A stretch of DNA of 64,000 bases from Triticum aestivum. Lineage: Eukaryota > Streptophyta > Magnoliopsida > Poales > Poaceae. The position numbers and the translations under genes are program-made. Position 1 is the first letter of the stretch; each line of letters starts with the position of its first letter. The stretch lies in the NCBI RefSeq assembly GCF_018294505.1, contig NC_057802.1:308810961-308874960 (forward strand), in the 5' to 3' direction. Shown one piece after another: positions 20,332 through 31,740 of this stretch. Under the pieces are notes generated by a model. The model was not told the origin of the DNA. It saw only the letters and a list, made by a program, of their open reading frames with translations, and searched no databases.

Positions 20332-21722
20332 TGATAACCCACAAGTATAGGGGATCGCAACAGTTTTCGAGGGTAGAGTATTCAACCCAAATTTATTGAT
20401 TCGACATAAGGGGAGCCAAAGAATATTCTCAAGTATTAGCAGTTGAGTTGTCAATTCAACCACACCTGGATAACTTAGTATCTGCAGCAAAGTATTTAGT
20501 AGCAAACTAATATGGAAGTAACGGTAACAGTAGCAAAAGTAATTTTTTTAGGTTTTGTAGTGATTGTAACAGTAGCAACGGAAAAGTAAATAAGAGAAGA
20601 ACAATATGTGAAAAGCTCGTATGCATTGGATCGGTGATGGAGAATTATGCCGGATGTGGTTCATCATGTAACAGTCAAAACATAGCGTGACACAGAACTA
20701 GCTCCAATTCATCAATGTAATGTAGGCATGTATTCCCAATATAGTCATACGTGCTTATGGAAAACAACTTGCATGACATCTTTTGTCCTACCCTCCCGTG
20801 GCAGCGGGGTCCTATTGGAAACTAAGGGATATTAAGGCCTCCTTTTAATAGAGTACCGGACCAAAGCATTAACACATAGTGAATACATGAACTCCTCAAA
20901 CTACGGTCATCATCGGGAGTGGTCCCGATTATTGTCACTTCGGGGTTGCTAGATCATAACACATAGTAGGTGACTATAGACTTGCAAGATAGGATCAAGA
21001 ACTCACATTTATTCATGAAAACATAATAGGTTCAGATCTGAAATCATGGCACTCGGGCCCTAGTGACAAGCATTAAGCATAGCAAAGTCATAGCAACATC
21101 AATCTCAGAACATAGTGGATACTAGGGATCAAACCCTAACAAAACTAACTCGATTACATGATAAATCTCATCCAACCCATCACCATCCAGCAAGCCTATG
21201 ATGGAATTACTCACGCACGGCGGTGAGCATCATGAAATTGGTGATGGAGGATGGTTGATGATGACGACGGCGATGGATTCCCCTCTCCGGAGCCCCGAAC
21301 GGACTCCAAATCATCCCTCTCGAGAGAGTTTAGGGCTTGGCGGCGGCTCCGTATCGTAAAACGCGGTGAATCCTTCATTCTCAATTTTTTCTCCCCGAAC
21401 ACGAATATATGGAGTTGGAGTTGAGGTCGGTGGAGCGTCAGGGGGCCCACGAGGCAGGGGGCAGGCGCGCCCCCCACCCTCGTGGACAGGTGGAGGCCCC
21501 CCTGACGTGGATTCTTCTTCCAGTATTTTAAATATTTTCCAAAAATAAGTTCCGTGGATTTTCAGGTCATTCCGAGAACTTTTTTTTCTGCACATAAATA
21601 ACACCATGGCAATTCTGCTCAAAACAGCGTCAGTCCGGGTTAGTTCTTTTCAAATCATGCAAGTTAGAGTCCAAAACAAGGGCAAAGGTGTTTGGAAAAG
21701 TATATACGATGGAGACGTATCA
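20332..21722 (-). repeat. Gy-C 5' LTR
   Basis: 1391-bp LTR, TGATACGTCTCCATCG (21722) to GTGGGTTATCA (20332), both ends canonical. Hand alignment with 5793-7194 gives 45-50 substitutions and a small GC-rich deletion. Confidence 0.92.
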
Positions 21723-21727
21723 GTCGT
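21723..21727. repeat. Target-site duplication gtcgt of Gy-C (right)
   Basis: Matches 5788-5792. Confidence 0.92.
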
Positions 21728-22717
21728 CTCAACGGATTTTGATGGTGCCCTACTTAACGTGAATGCGGCCGTCTCTAAAGCATAACCCCAAAATGATAGC
21801 AGTAGATCAGTAAGAGACATCATAGCTCGCACCATATCTAGTAAAGTACGATTACAACGTTCGGACACACCATTACGCTGTGGTGTTCCGGGTGGCGTGA
21901 GTTGCGAAACTATTCCGCATTGTTTCAAATGTAGTCCAAACTCGTAACTTAAATATTCTCCTCCACGATCAGATCGCAGAAACTTCATTTTCTTGTTACG
22001 ATGATTTTCAACTTCACTCTGAAATTCTTTGAACTTTTCAAATGTTTCAGACTTATGCTTCATTAAGTAGATATACCCATATCTGCTTAAATCATCTGTG
22101 AAGGTGAGAAAATAACGATGCCCGCCGCGAGCCTCAACATTCATTGGACCACATACATCAGTATGTACGATCTGCAACAAGTCAGTTGCTCGCTCCATAG
22201 TTTCGGAGAACGGCGTTTTAGTCATCTTGCCCATGAGGCATGGTTCTCAAGTACCAAGTGATTCATAATCAAGTGATTCCAAAAGTCCATCAGTATGGAG
22301 TTTCTTCATGCACTTTACACCAATATGACCCAAACGGTAGTGCCACAAATAAGTTGCACTATAATTATCAACTCTGCATCTTTTGGCTTCAATATTATGA
22401 ATATGTGTATCACTACTATCGAGATTCATAAAAAATAGACCACTCTTCAAGGGTGCATGACCATAAAAGATATTACTCATATAAGTAGAACAACCATTAT
22501 TCTCTGATTTAAATGAATAACCGTCTCGCATCAAACAAGATCCAGATATAATGTCCATGCTCAACGTTGGCACCAAATAACAATTATTTAGGTCTAATAC
22601 TAATCCCGAAGGTAGATGTAGAGGTAGCGTGCCGACGGCGATCACATCGACTTTGGAACCGTTTCCCACGCACATCGTCACCTCGTCCTTAGCCAGTGTC
22701 CTCTTAATCCGTAGTCC
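21728..22717 (-). pseudogene. Cop-B pol, 5' half: protease end and integrase
   Basis: Continuous with gag upstream. It has the GAG-pre-integrase region (YLWHYRLGHIGVKCMKKLH, with the H-x-H of an HHCC zinc finger; EPCLMGKMTK supplies the Cys) and the integrase core (HTDVCGPM with the first catalytic Asp, YFLTFTDDLSRYGY, LRSDRGGEYLS with the second Asp, GVSERCNRTLLDMVR with the Glu region). It breaks at the Gy-C insert within the sequence that resumes at 5787. An extra stop (TGA, near 22244) lies just before EPCLMG. Integrase would join element cDNA to the chromosome. Confidence 0.85.
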
Positions 22718-23662
22718 CTATTTCGAGTTGCAAATATTAGCAACAGAACCAGTATCAAATACCCAGGTGCTACTGCGAGCTCTGGTAAGGTACACATCAA
22801 TAACATGTATATCACATATACCTTTGTTCACCTTGCCATCCTTCATATCCGCCAAATACTTGGGGCAGTTCCGCTTCCAGTGACCAGTCTGCTTGCAGTA
22901 GAAGCACTCAGTCTCAGGCTTAGGTCTAGACTTGGGTTTCTTCTCTTGAGCAGCAACCTGTTTGCTGTTCTTCTTGAAGTTCCCCTTCTTCTTCCCTTTG
23001 CCCTTTTTCTTGAAACTGGTGGTCTTATTGACCATCAACACTTGATGCTCCTTCTTGGTTTCTACCTCCGCAGCCTTTAGCATTGCGAAGAGCTCGGGAA
23101 TCATCTTATCCATCCCTTGCATGTTATAGTTCATCACAAAGCTCTTGTAGCTTGGTGGCAGTGATTGAAGAATTCTGTCAATGACGCTATCATCCGGAAG
23201 ATTAACTCCCAGTTGAATCAAGTGATTGTTATACCCAGACATTCTGAGTATATGCTCACTGATAGAACTATTCTCCTCCATCTTGCAGCTGTAGAACTTA
23301 TTGGAGACTTCATATCTCTCAATCCGGGCATTTGCTTGAAATATTAACTTCAACTCCTAGAACATCTCATATGCTCCATGACGTTCAAAACTTCGTTGAA
23401 GTCCCGGTTCTAATCCGTAAAGCATGGCACACTGAACTATCGAGTAGTCATCAGCTTTGCTCTGCCAGACGTTCATAACATCTGGTGTTGCTCCTGCAGC
23501 AGGTTTGGCACCTAGCGGTGCTTCCAGGATGTAATTCTTCTGTGCAGCAATGAGGATAATCCTCAAGTTACGGACCCAGTCCGTGTAATTGCTACCATCA
23601 TCTTTCAACTTTGCTTTCTCAAGGAACGCATTAAAATTCAACGGAACAACAACACGAGCCAT
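22718..23662 (-). pseudogene. Cop-B gag and protease start
   Basis: Starts at ATG 23662 (MARVVVPLNFNAFLEKAKL), the usual BARE/Angela-type gag start. A CAG-to-TAG stop follows ...HGAYEMF near 23356, and the same frame then continues to a Lys-rich stretch (FKKKGKGKKKGNFKKNSK) and a CCHC knuckle CFYCKQTGHWKRNC. The protease begins with STWVFDTGSVANIC (catalytic Asp in D-T-G-S). Another TAG follows NSK near 22718. Since each stop looks like one C-to-T change, the frame was open when the element inserted. Gag packages the RNA and the protease matures the polyprotein. Confidence 0.88.
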
Positions 23663-24883
23663 CTATCTACAACAAACATAGACATGCAAAATACTATCAG
23701 GTACTAAGTTCATGATAAATTTAAGTTCAATTAATAATATTACTTAAGAACTCCCACTTAGATAGACATCGCTCTAATCATCTAAGTGATCACGTGATCC
23801 AAATCAACTAAACCATAACCGATCATCACGTGAAATGGAGTAGTTTTCAATGGTGAACATCACTATGTTGATCATATCTACTATATGATTAACGCTCGAC
23901 CTTTCGGTCTCAGTGTTCTGAGGCCATATCTGCATATGCTAGGCTCGTCAAGTTTAACCTAAGTATTCCGCGTGTGCAAAACAGGCTTGCACCCGTTGTA
24001 GATGGACGTAGAGCTTATCACACCCGATCATCACATGGTGTCTGGGCACGGCGAACTTTGGCAATAGTGCATACTCAGGGAGAACACTTTTATCTTGAAA
24101 TTTAGTGAGAGATCATCTTATAATGCTACCGTCAATCAAAGCAAGACAAGATGCATAAAAGATAAACATCACATGCAATCAATATATGTGATATGATATG
24201 GCCATCATCATCTTGTGCTTGTGATCTCCATCTCCGAAACACCGTCATGATCACCATCGTCACCGGCGCGACACCTTGATCTCCATCGTAGCATCGTTAT
24301 CGTCTCGCCAACTATTGCTTCTACGACTATCGCTACCGCTTAGTGATAAAGTAAAGCAATTACAGGGCGATTGCATTGCATACAATAAAGCGACAACCAT
24401 ATGGCTCCTACCAGTTGCTGATAACTCGGTTACAAAACATGATCATCTCATACAATAAAATATAGCATCATGCCTTGACCATATCACATCACAACATGCC
24501 CTGCAAAAACAAGTTAGATGTCCTCTACTTTGTTGTTGCAAGTATTACGTGGCTGCTACGGGCTGAGCAAGAACCGTTCTTACCTACGCATCAAAACCAC
24601 AACGATAGTTCGTCAAGTTAGTGTTGTTTTAACCTTCTCAAGGACCGGGCATAGCCACATTCGGTTCAACTAAAGTTGGAGAAACTGACACCCGCCAGCA
24701 ATCTGTGTGCAAAGCACGTCGGTAGAACCAGTCTCGCGTAAACGTACGCGTAATGTCGGTCCGGGCCGCTTCATCCAACAATACTGCCGAACCAAAGTGT
24801 GACATGCTGGTAAGCAGTATGACTTGTATCGCCCACAACCCAATTGTGTTCTACTCATGCATATAACATCAACGCTTAAAACC
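23663..24883 (-). other. Cop-B untranslated leader
   Basis: 1.2 kb between primer site and gag start without coding signal; collinear with 37740-38970 of Cop-F. Long leaders of this type hold packaging and dimerisation signals in BARE-type elements; I cannot place them here. Confidence 0.7.
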
Positions 24884-24897
24884 TGGCTCTGATACCA
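24884..24897 (-). other. Cop-B primer binding site (initiator tRNA-Met)
   Basis: Plus strand tggctctgatacca equals the 3' end of initiator tRNA-Met; one base from the LTR edge. Typical for Copia. Confidence 0.9.
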
Positions 24898-24898
24898 C

Positions 24899-26622
24899 TG
24901 TTGGGGAACGTACTAATTTCAAAAAAATTCCTACGCACACGCAAGAACATGGTGATGCATAGCAACGAGAGGGGAGAGTGTGTCCACGTACCCTTGTAGA
25001 CCGAAAGCGGAAGCGTTAACACAACGCGGTTGATGTAGTCATACGTCTTCACGATCCGACCGATCAAGTACCGAACGCACGGCACCTCCGAGTTCTGCAC
25101 ACGTTCAACTCGATGACGTCCCTCGAACTCCGATCCAGCCGAGCTTTGAGGGAGAGTTCCATCAGCACGATGGCGTGGTGATGATAATGATGTTCTACCG
25201 ACGCAGGGCTTCGCCTAAGCACCACTACGATATGACTGAGGTGGATTATGGTGCAGGGGGGCACCACACATGGCTAAGAGATCCAAGGGATCAATTGTTG
25301 TGTCTATGGGGTGCCCCTCTCCTCCGTATATAAAGGGGGGGAGAGGGCCGGCCATGGGGAGGAGGCACGCCCAAGGGGGGAGTCCTACTCCCACCGGGAG
25401 TAGGACTCCTCCTTTTCCTATTTGGAGAGGGAGAGGGAAGGAAGAGGAAGGAGGGAGGAAGGAAAGGGGGGCAGCCCCCCTCCCAATTCGGATTGGGCTT
25501 GGGGGGCGCGCCCCTTCCCTTGCTCCTTTCCCCTCCTTTCCACTAAAGCCCATTAAGGCCCATATACCTCCCGGGGGGTTCCGATAACCTCTCGGAGCTC
25601 CGGTATTTATCCCGATCTCACCCGGAACCATTCCGGTATCCAAATATAGTCATCCAATATATCAATCTTTACGTCTCGACCATTTCGAGACTCCTCGTCA
25701 TGTCTGTGGTCACATCCGGGACTCCGAACAACCTTCGGTACATCAAAACACATAAACTCATAATATAACCATCATCGAACTTTAAGCGTGCAGACCCTAC
25801 GGGTTCGAGAACTATGTAGACATGACCGAGACACGTCTCCGGTCAATAACCAATAGCGGAACCTGGATGCTCATATTGGCTCCCACATATTCTACGAAGA
25901 TCTTTATCGGTCAAACCGCATAACAACATACGTTGTTCCCTTTGTCATCAGTATGTTACTTGCCCGAGATTCGGTCGTCGGTATCTCAATACCTAGTTTA
26001 ATCTCGTTACCGGCAAGTCTCTTTACTCGTTCCGTAATACATCATCCTGCAACTAACTCATTAGTTGCAATGCTTGCAAGGATTATAGTGATGTGCTTTA
26101 CCGAGTGGGCCCAAAGATACCTCTCCGACAATCGAAGTGACAAATCCTAATCTCGAAATACGCCAACCCAACAAGTACCTTCGGAGACACCTATAGAGCA
26201 CCTTTATAATCACCCAGTTACGTTGTGACGTTTGGTAGCACACAAAGTGCTCCTCCGGTAAACGGGAGTTGCATAATCTCATAGTCATAGGAACATGTAT
26301 AAGTCATGAAGAAAGCAATAGCAACATACTAAACGATCGAGTGCTAAGCTAACGGAATGGGTCAAGTCAGTCACATCATTCTCCTAATGATGTGATCCCG
26401 CTAATCAAATGACAACTCTTTGTCTATGGCAAGGAAACATAACCATCTTTGATCAACGAGCTAGTCAAGTAGAGGCATACTAGTGACACTCTGTTTGTCT
26501 ATGTATTCACACATGTATCATGTTTCCGGTTAATACAATTCTAGCATGAATAATAAACATTTATCATGATATAAGGAAATAAATAATAACTTTATTATTG
26601 CCTCCAGGGCATATTTCCTTCA
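24899..26622 (-). repeat. Cop-B 5' LTR
   Basis: 1724-bp LTR, TGAAGGAAATATGCCC (26622) to CCCCAACA (24899). It has a hairpin at 25379-25409 and TATA box at 25327-25334. Its 3' LTR mate is 1280-2997. Confidence 0.92.
25327..25334 (-). promoter_or_regulatory. TATA box of Cop-B 5' LTR
   Basis: TTTATATA on minus, the core promoter position for the Cop-B genomic RNA; the perfect 14-bp hairpin (25379-25409) lies about 45 bp upstream. Confidence 0.7.
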
Positions 26623-26627
26623 TCCTG
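26623..26627. repeat. Target-site duplication tcctg of Cop-B (right)
   Basis: Matches 1275-1279. Confidence 0.9.
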
Positions 26628-27199
26628 AGCTACCAAGATGCTTCGCAGGTTGCGCAGGAAGGCGTCCGCCACGCTCGGCAGGCCAAATGGCATGCGAACA
26701 TAGCTGTGAGGTGGGCCGTCGCAACGCCCAGCGTGCAAAGGCCAAAAGCGCTCCTGAGATGCGGCTCGGTTGAGCCCTGGGATGTCGACGCAGACGCGCA
26801 GCCCGCTGTCCTTGCCGGGATGGGGAGCTGCGCCCGGTGGTGGGCGGCGGTCGCCGCGCATGGCTCTTGCGTCCTGCAGCTCCTGGGTGGTCTTGGTGAT
26901 GAACTCCTGAGCACCAGGCGCTCCTCGCCTGAGGCCTTCCTGGGGGAAACGTGCAGCAAAGAACGCCTCGATATGGTGCCCGAGCGCCTCCCTCGTGACA
27001 TTGGCTAGGTCTGAGGCCTTCCTGAAGAGAGCCCCTGAGCCTAGCCCGAGGAGGGCACCGGGCACGCCTTCCTATGCGAGGGAGGGAGCCGCCCCAGGCA
27101 CGGGCGCTGATCCTGAGGCGGCGCCGCTAGAGACACCGCCCCCCGAGGCCCGGCGCGGAGTAGCTGCTTCTTCTTCTTGGGGATGGCCTCAGGAGGGTA
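26628..27199 (-). pseudogene. Gy-A compressed reverse-transcriptase region
   Basis: Minus frame with LANVTREALGHHIEAF, AQEFITKTTQELQDARA, HPGKDSGLRVCVDIPGLNRA, then directly SQERFWPLHAGRCDGPPH and YVRMPFGLPSVADAF. As in Gy-D, the RT segment with the first catalytic Asp is replaced by a short foreign-looking stretch, and no Y-x-D-D follows. It continues across Cop-B into 1175-1279. It is open over about 155 codons, so the compressed form is not random decay in this copy. Confidence 0.75.
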
Positions 27200-28268
27200 C
27201 TACGCACCCTCGCTGTCAGGGTCTTCAATTGCTGCGGCTTGGAAGACGCGCTCGAGGGAGCACACCGCATCTCTTTCTTCGCATGGGACTGTGATGATTC
27301 CGCCGCTCCCTGGCATCTTGAGGACGTTGTAGCCGTGGTGGGTCACTGCCATGAACTTGGCTAATGCTGGATACCCGAGGATGGCATTGTACGGTAGACG
27401 GATGTGGGTGACGTCGAAGTCGATGAGCTCGGTGCGGTAGTTGTCGCGCTGGCCGAAGGTGACAGGGAGGCAGACTTCCCCTATCGGGGTGGTGGAGCCG
27501 TCGGTCACTCCTGAGAAGGGCTTGATAGGCTGTAGCTGATCGTATGGCACTTGGAGGCTGTCGAATGTCTCGACGGACAGGACATTAAGCCCTGCGCCGC
27601 CATCGATCAGGCTCTTGGTGACTTGGACGTTGCTGATGACGGGCGAGCACAGCATCGGGAGGGCGCCAGCGGTGGCCGCGGCATTTGAGCTGATCCGCCG
27701 AGCTGAAGGTGATGGCGCACTTGGACCACCTGAGCAGGCGCGTGGCCTCGAGCCTGGGAAGGGCTGCATACACTTCGCGAGCAAACTGCTTGAGGATGCG
27801 CTGGGATGCTGGGGCCTGATCTCTGCCCAAGATGCAGGCGATAGCGTGTGGCTCCTGGAAGACCCCAGCCCCATCGTCCTGATGGTGGTCGTCCTTCCTT
27901 CTTGGTGGTGGAGGCAATGGAGGGAGACCAGCATTGCCCTGCGGGCGGTCCTCGCGAGGCTGATCCCTCCATGCGCCCTCACGAGGCTGGTCCTGCCAGC
28001 GGTCCTCACGAGGCCGGTAGTGCCACTCCTGGCGGGGGCCGCGATCGTCCCAACGTCCTCCACCTCCTCCTCCTCCTCGGTGGTAGCCCCGGTCGTTGTG
28101 CTCGGGGCGTCGACCGAAGCGTCCATCTCGAATGGCTCTGAGCTCTTGACAGTCATTGGTGTTGTGGTTGTGCACGTTGTGGAAGGCGTAAAATGGACGG
28201 CTGCTCTTGGACGACTCGGGATGGTCCCGGCCGTGCTTCGTGTCCAGCTCCGCCGCAAGCACGGCCAC
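27200..28268 (-). pseudogene. Gy-A aspartic protease region
   Basis: 352-codon minus frame. A zinc-knuckle-like FHNVHNHNTNDC lies in the overlapping upstream frame near 28170-28190. The protease core is VTKSLIDGGAGLNVLSVETF (active-site D-G-G), followed by GVTDGSTTPIGEVCLPVTFG, the flap-side FDVTHIRLPYNAILGYPALA and HHGYNVLKMPGSGG. Frame changes against gag occur near 28150-28260. It would cut the Gypsy polyprotein. Confidence 0.75.
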
Positions 28269-29578
28269 CCCCCTTGCGCTTCACGTCCTTGGCCTTGGCT
28301 TTCTTCTCCTCTAGGTCGGTAGCACGGAGCTGGAGGAGCGAAAGACGCCCTTCCTCAGCTCTTGCGCACTTGGTCGCCATGTTGAACAGCTCCAGAGCCG
28401 TGCAAAGCTCCTCGTGGATGGCGAGCTCCTCCATCTTGACGTCGCGGACGCCATCGGAAAATGCAGAAATGATGGCCTCATCCGTCACCTTGGGGATCTT
28501 GAGACGAACGTTGTTGAAATGCTGGATGTACTTCTGCAGGGTCTCTCCTGGCTGCTGCTTGATACGGCGCAGGTCACCAGCGGCCGGCGGGCGGTCGTGA
28601 GTGCCCTGGAAGTTGGCGACAAAGCGGTCGCGCATCTCATCCCAGGAGGAGATCGAACCCGGGGGCAGGTTCAGGAGCCACGAGCGAGCACCGTCCTTGA
28701 GAGCCACAGGGAACTAGTTTGCCATGGCTTTCTCGTCGCCATTGGAAGCCTCGATGCTCAGCTCGTAGAGCTACAAGAACTCCGCGGGGTCGAGGGTGTC
28801 GTCGTAGCGAGGAGGCAGGTCTGGCTTGAACTTGCCCGGTCAGACAACGCTACGCAACTCTGGAGTGAAAGCGCGGCAGCCTGCTGTGGCCATCAGGGCC
28901 CTTTGCAAAGGCGGAGCCTGCCCTTGATGTCCGCGCACCGCCACCACAGGCGGCACGCGATCTTGTCGTGGTGGCGCCGGGAGTGCAGGAGCGTTCTCTT
29001 GCGGTTGGGGAACTTCCTGGCAGCTTCCTTCTTCTCGTGCGGGCGCCCGGCGAGGTGGGTCGCGCCGGGGGTCCGCGCGCCTTGGCGCCAGGGCACCGTC
29101 TTGGTGCGAGGGTGGTGGAGGTGCTCCGTGAGCTACGTCGCCCGCACCTGGCGGTGGGCGAGGCAGCGAGAGGGACGGTGCGGGAGAGCCCCCAGCGGCT
29201 TTGACGAGTTCGGCGACGCGGTCCAATCAGTCCTTGTAGAGGTCGTCGACCAGGTGGTAGCGCAGGAGCTCGCGTGCCATGAGCAGCGCGTCCTGCGCGT
29301 CTGTGGGTGCACGACGAGCGAGAGACGATGAGCCGGCCGGAGTTAGCGATGGAGTGGCGGTGTGGCCGTCCCGCCGCACAGAGGGGTGCAGCGAAGACGC
29401 TTGCTGCTCGTTTCCCGCCGGGCCGGTGGCGGCATTGGCGGCAGGCGACGGAGAACGATGGGGAGGCCCACCGACAAGAGCCGTCTGAGCAAAACGGGCG
29501 GCAAGGGCGGCCCGACGCTCGACGCGGGCTTGACGCGCGTCTGCCATGGATGCGGTGGAGCGGTGGAACGTGGATCAA
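28153..29578 (-). pseudogene. Gy-A gag, four in-frame stops
   Basis: One minus frame from about 29547 to 28153 (MADARQARVERRAALAARF; Ala/Pro-rich N-terminus; gag core FVANFQGTHDRPPAAGDLRR, QQPGETLQKYIQHFNNVRLK, EAIISAFSDGV). It is interrupted by stops at 29227-29229, about 28839, about 28771 and about 28719; at least two are TAG where CAG is expected (FL*LYEL, AN*FPVAL). The rest of the frame is kept, pointing to decay by C-to-T change rather than indels. It ends in a Lys-rich linker to protease. Confidence 0.78.
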
Positions 29579-29600
29579 TGGAAGGAAAGCTTCTGCGCAC

Positions 29601-29619
29601 CCCTACCTGGCGCGCCAAA
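29601..29619 (-). other. Gy-A primer-site region
   Basis: On minus the bases right after the LTR read TTTGGCGCGCCAGGTAGGG. This is the usual position of the primer binding site and a palindromic GGCGCGCC core is present. I could not match it to a tRNA by eye. Confidence 0.55.
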
Positions 29620-30526
29620 TGTCGGATTTCGGGTTCTGGCAAAACCCTTAAGGTTTGAACTTTGGGGTGCGCATGAGGATCTCTCCTCGCCCTAGCTCAC
29701 ACGCTCACCATGATCTCAAGGCTCAGCACATCAAACTCGAAGAACAAGGGACACATGGTTTATACTGGTTCGGGCCACCGATGTGGTGTAATACCCTACT
29801 CAAGTGTGGTGTGGTGGATTGCCTCTTGGGCTGAGGATGAACAATTAAAAGGGAAGAACAACCTCTTGAGGAGAGGTGTTCTTGGGCTCGATGAGCTTGT
29901 GTGTATGAGGATGATCTGAATGGCTCAAGATCAGTTGCCTCCTACTGTGGTGGCTAGCCCTATTTATAGAGGCCCTGGTCCTCTTCCCAAATATTGAGCG
30001 GGAAGGGATCCCACAATGGCCAAATTTGAAGGGAGACAACCAGTACAAGTTATCCTGACTATAGGTGGTCTTCGCCTGCCAAAGGCTTTGGTGGTGACAC
30101 CGTCCTGGGCTCCACGATGACCTCCATCCTGTCGTCCTGCTGGTCTTGGTCTTGTTGCGCCGATATGGAAACCTCTGCCTGATGCCTCGGGACTCCTCGC
30201 ATGCACTTGCCTCTTTAGCACCAAAGAGGAAACGAGTACATTGCGCGCTCTGGCGCCCGCCTGGTGCCCGCCTGGCCTTGGTCGTCATGGCTTGCGTCAC
30301 AGGAAGCTCACGAGGTGCCCCCTGCCTTGATCTCTCCGCCCCTCGCGAGCCAGCCTGGTGAGGCCGCCCCCGAGGAGGTCTTGCGTCATCCGCCTCGCGA
30401 GGCTTGGCCCCTCGTGAGGGTCTTGCGTGTTTGCTGACGAAGATGGCCATAAAGGGCCGCTGGTGGAGCCACGCCATGGGCCGCAGGCAGGCAAGTCTGG
30501 GGACCCCCGTTCCCAGGACGCCGACA
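29620..30526 (-). repeat. Gy-A 5' LTR
   Basis: 907-bp LTR, TGTCGGCGTCCTGGG (30526) to CGAAATCCGACA (29620), canonical ends. TATA box CTATAAATAG on minus at 29959-29968. It is strongly diverged (my impression 15-20%) from the LTR at 1-340 of the same element. Confidence 0.88.
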
Positions 30527-31075
30527 GTCAGCTCTCACTGGGTTGTTATCCACCATCTTTACAAAATCCAATCTTAAAAAAACATGGTAGGTGGGACGAA
30601 AATTAACTGTGGAACGGAGAATACCAACCGAGACATTAGGAGTAGAGATGTGGAATGTGTCGGCAAGAAAAATTACCATATGTATATGCACGTATAGGGA
30701 CATTACTTTTGTTAGACTTTTTCCATGTGACAACGCTTGCTTGCCCAATCTGATTACTTCACATGTCCGTATGTTTGACAACATGATAGTCCAGTATGTT
30801 CGTACGCACAAATTAATATGTTATGTAAAAACTATTAAATCTCAGCCATTATTATTCTAATCGGGCGGTGCAAATAATATTAACGTATGTGGATGAATAT
30901 GATAGCTTGTTTGTCTTCTGTATATAATAGATAGATAGATTCTGCTACTGATCGTAAAAGTTTCTGTTTTTCAACAAGATCAAATCAACCATCGTCCAAC
31001 ATGATCGTAAAGGCTTTACTTGGCACAAACACTAATTAAAACAAAAAAACACAATCATAACAGTAGCATAATTTT
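30527..31075. other. Unassigned A/T-rich DNA
   Basis: Flank of Gy-A. Short open frames only; no LTR ends, repeats or sites recognised. A (gata)n-like run, atagatagatagat, lies near 30928-30941. Confidence 0.5.
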
Positions 31076-31108
31076 GTGAACGCACAAAAACAGAAAAAAA
31101 GGAAAAAA

Positions 31109-31740
31109 TTATTCATTGGGTTGCCTCCCAACAAACGCATGTGTAGATTTGAAACTATTGCTAATAGGAGTCTTTTCAATAGTTTTAATGGAAGAAAACG
31201 CCAAGCTCAAGTTACAAAAAATTGCTTCCAACTTATCAATTCTAGCGGGGCTCTCTTCTACCCTCTCGTTAACTACGGGTTCTTTTTCCCTTAATAATTT
31301 AAGAGTATCCCCTACCTTTGACCCAATTTTATTAGAAAGATTATGAATCCTTTTATCTAAATTTTCAATATGTTCTTCGGTGAGCATTTTATTTTCAATA
31401 GCATCTAACCTTTGCATAACATGCTCAAAAGTTAAAAATGTTCATTGATAATGATAGGAGGTGATCCCACTAAATTTCCCATAGCATTAAAAGCATCCAA
31501 GTGGGGGCACATCAAGAAATTCCCTCCGGTGATAGTATCAAGAACAAATCTATACCAAGTAGTAATGCCCACATAAAAATTCCGAAGGAGAATAGTAGTG
31601 GAATGCTTTCAAATAGATCTATTATGAGCATCAAACTCTGTACCAAGCATCTTTTGAATTCTCTCCTCCCCTTTGCTTAAAATTGAGAACCTCATTCTCA
31701 GGGGTACACGTAGTAGGTGAAGAACTAGCCATAGCAATAA
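31109..31740 (-). pseudogene. Gy-E gag fragment
   Basis: Read on minus from about 31725: MASSSPTTCTPENEVLNFKQ, then DAWYRV, then pieces with STTILLRNFYVGITTWYRF and TGGNFLMCP, then after a frameshift MQRLDAIENKMLTEEHIENL and a coiled-coil-like stretch ending at 31109. The N-terminal gag signature of non-autonomous Triticeae Gypsy elements is clear. Stops and shifts at about 31620 and 31430 make it inactive. Confidence 0.7.

Larger units (their letters stand above)
5793..21722 (-). mobile_element. Gy-C, complete Ty3/Gypsy element (minus), non-autonomous
   Basis: Bounded by LTRs (5' 20332-21722; 3' 5793-7194) and a perfect gtcgt duplication. Order on minus: 5' LTR, tRNA-Asp primer site, gag, (Gy-D insert), aspartic protease, LTR-like segment, an ATHILA-type ORF, long spacer, polypurine tract, 3' LTR. 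No reverse transcriptase or integrase is present between protease and the third ORF. LTR length and end sequences resemble the WHAM/Sabrina kind of Triticeae Gypsy families; this is from memory only. My count of LTR differences is 45-50 in about 1.39 kb. Confidence 0.9.
1280..26622 (-). mobile_element. Cop-B, complete Ty1/Copia element (minus) with nested insert
   Basis: Outer limits are set by LTRs with TG/CA ends and the perfect tcctg duplication. Order on minus: 5' LTR (26622-24899), initiator-Met primer site, leader, gag, protease, integrase, then the Gy-C insert, then the rest of integrase, reverse transcriptase, RNase H, polypurine tract, LTR scrap plus Gypsy filler, and 3' LTR (2997-1280). 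Without Gy-C and the filler region it would be about 8.7 kb, normal for Angela/WIS/BARE-like Copia elements of Triticeae. The family is related to these but not verified. The two LTRs differ at about 86 positions by my hand count, near 5%. Confidence 0.9.

Noticed and set aside
24884..24897. tRNA-Met-like sequence as a tRNA gene
   Set aside because: 14-nt match next to the LTR; primer binding site.
27615..28322. 235-codon plus frame over Gy-A
   Set aside because: Antisense shadow of the protease region, which has clear retropepsin motifs on minus.
30527..31075. Search for a host gene in the unassigned block
   Set aside because: Only short frames and no splice or domain evidence; left as unassigned.
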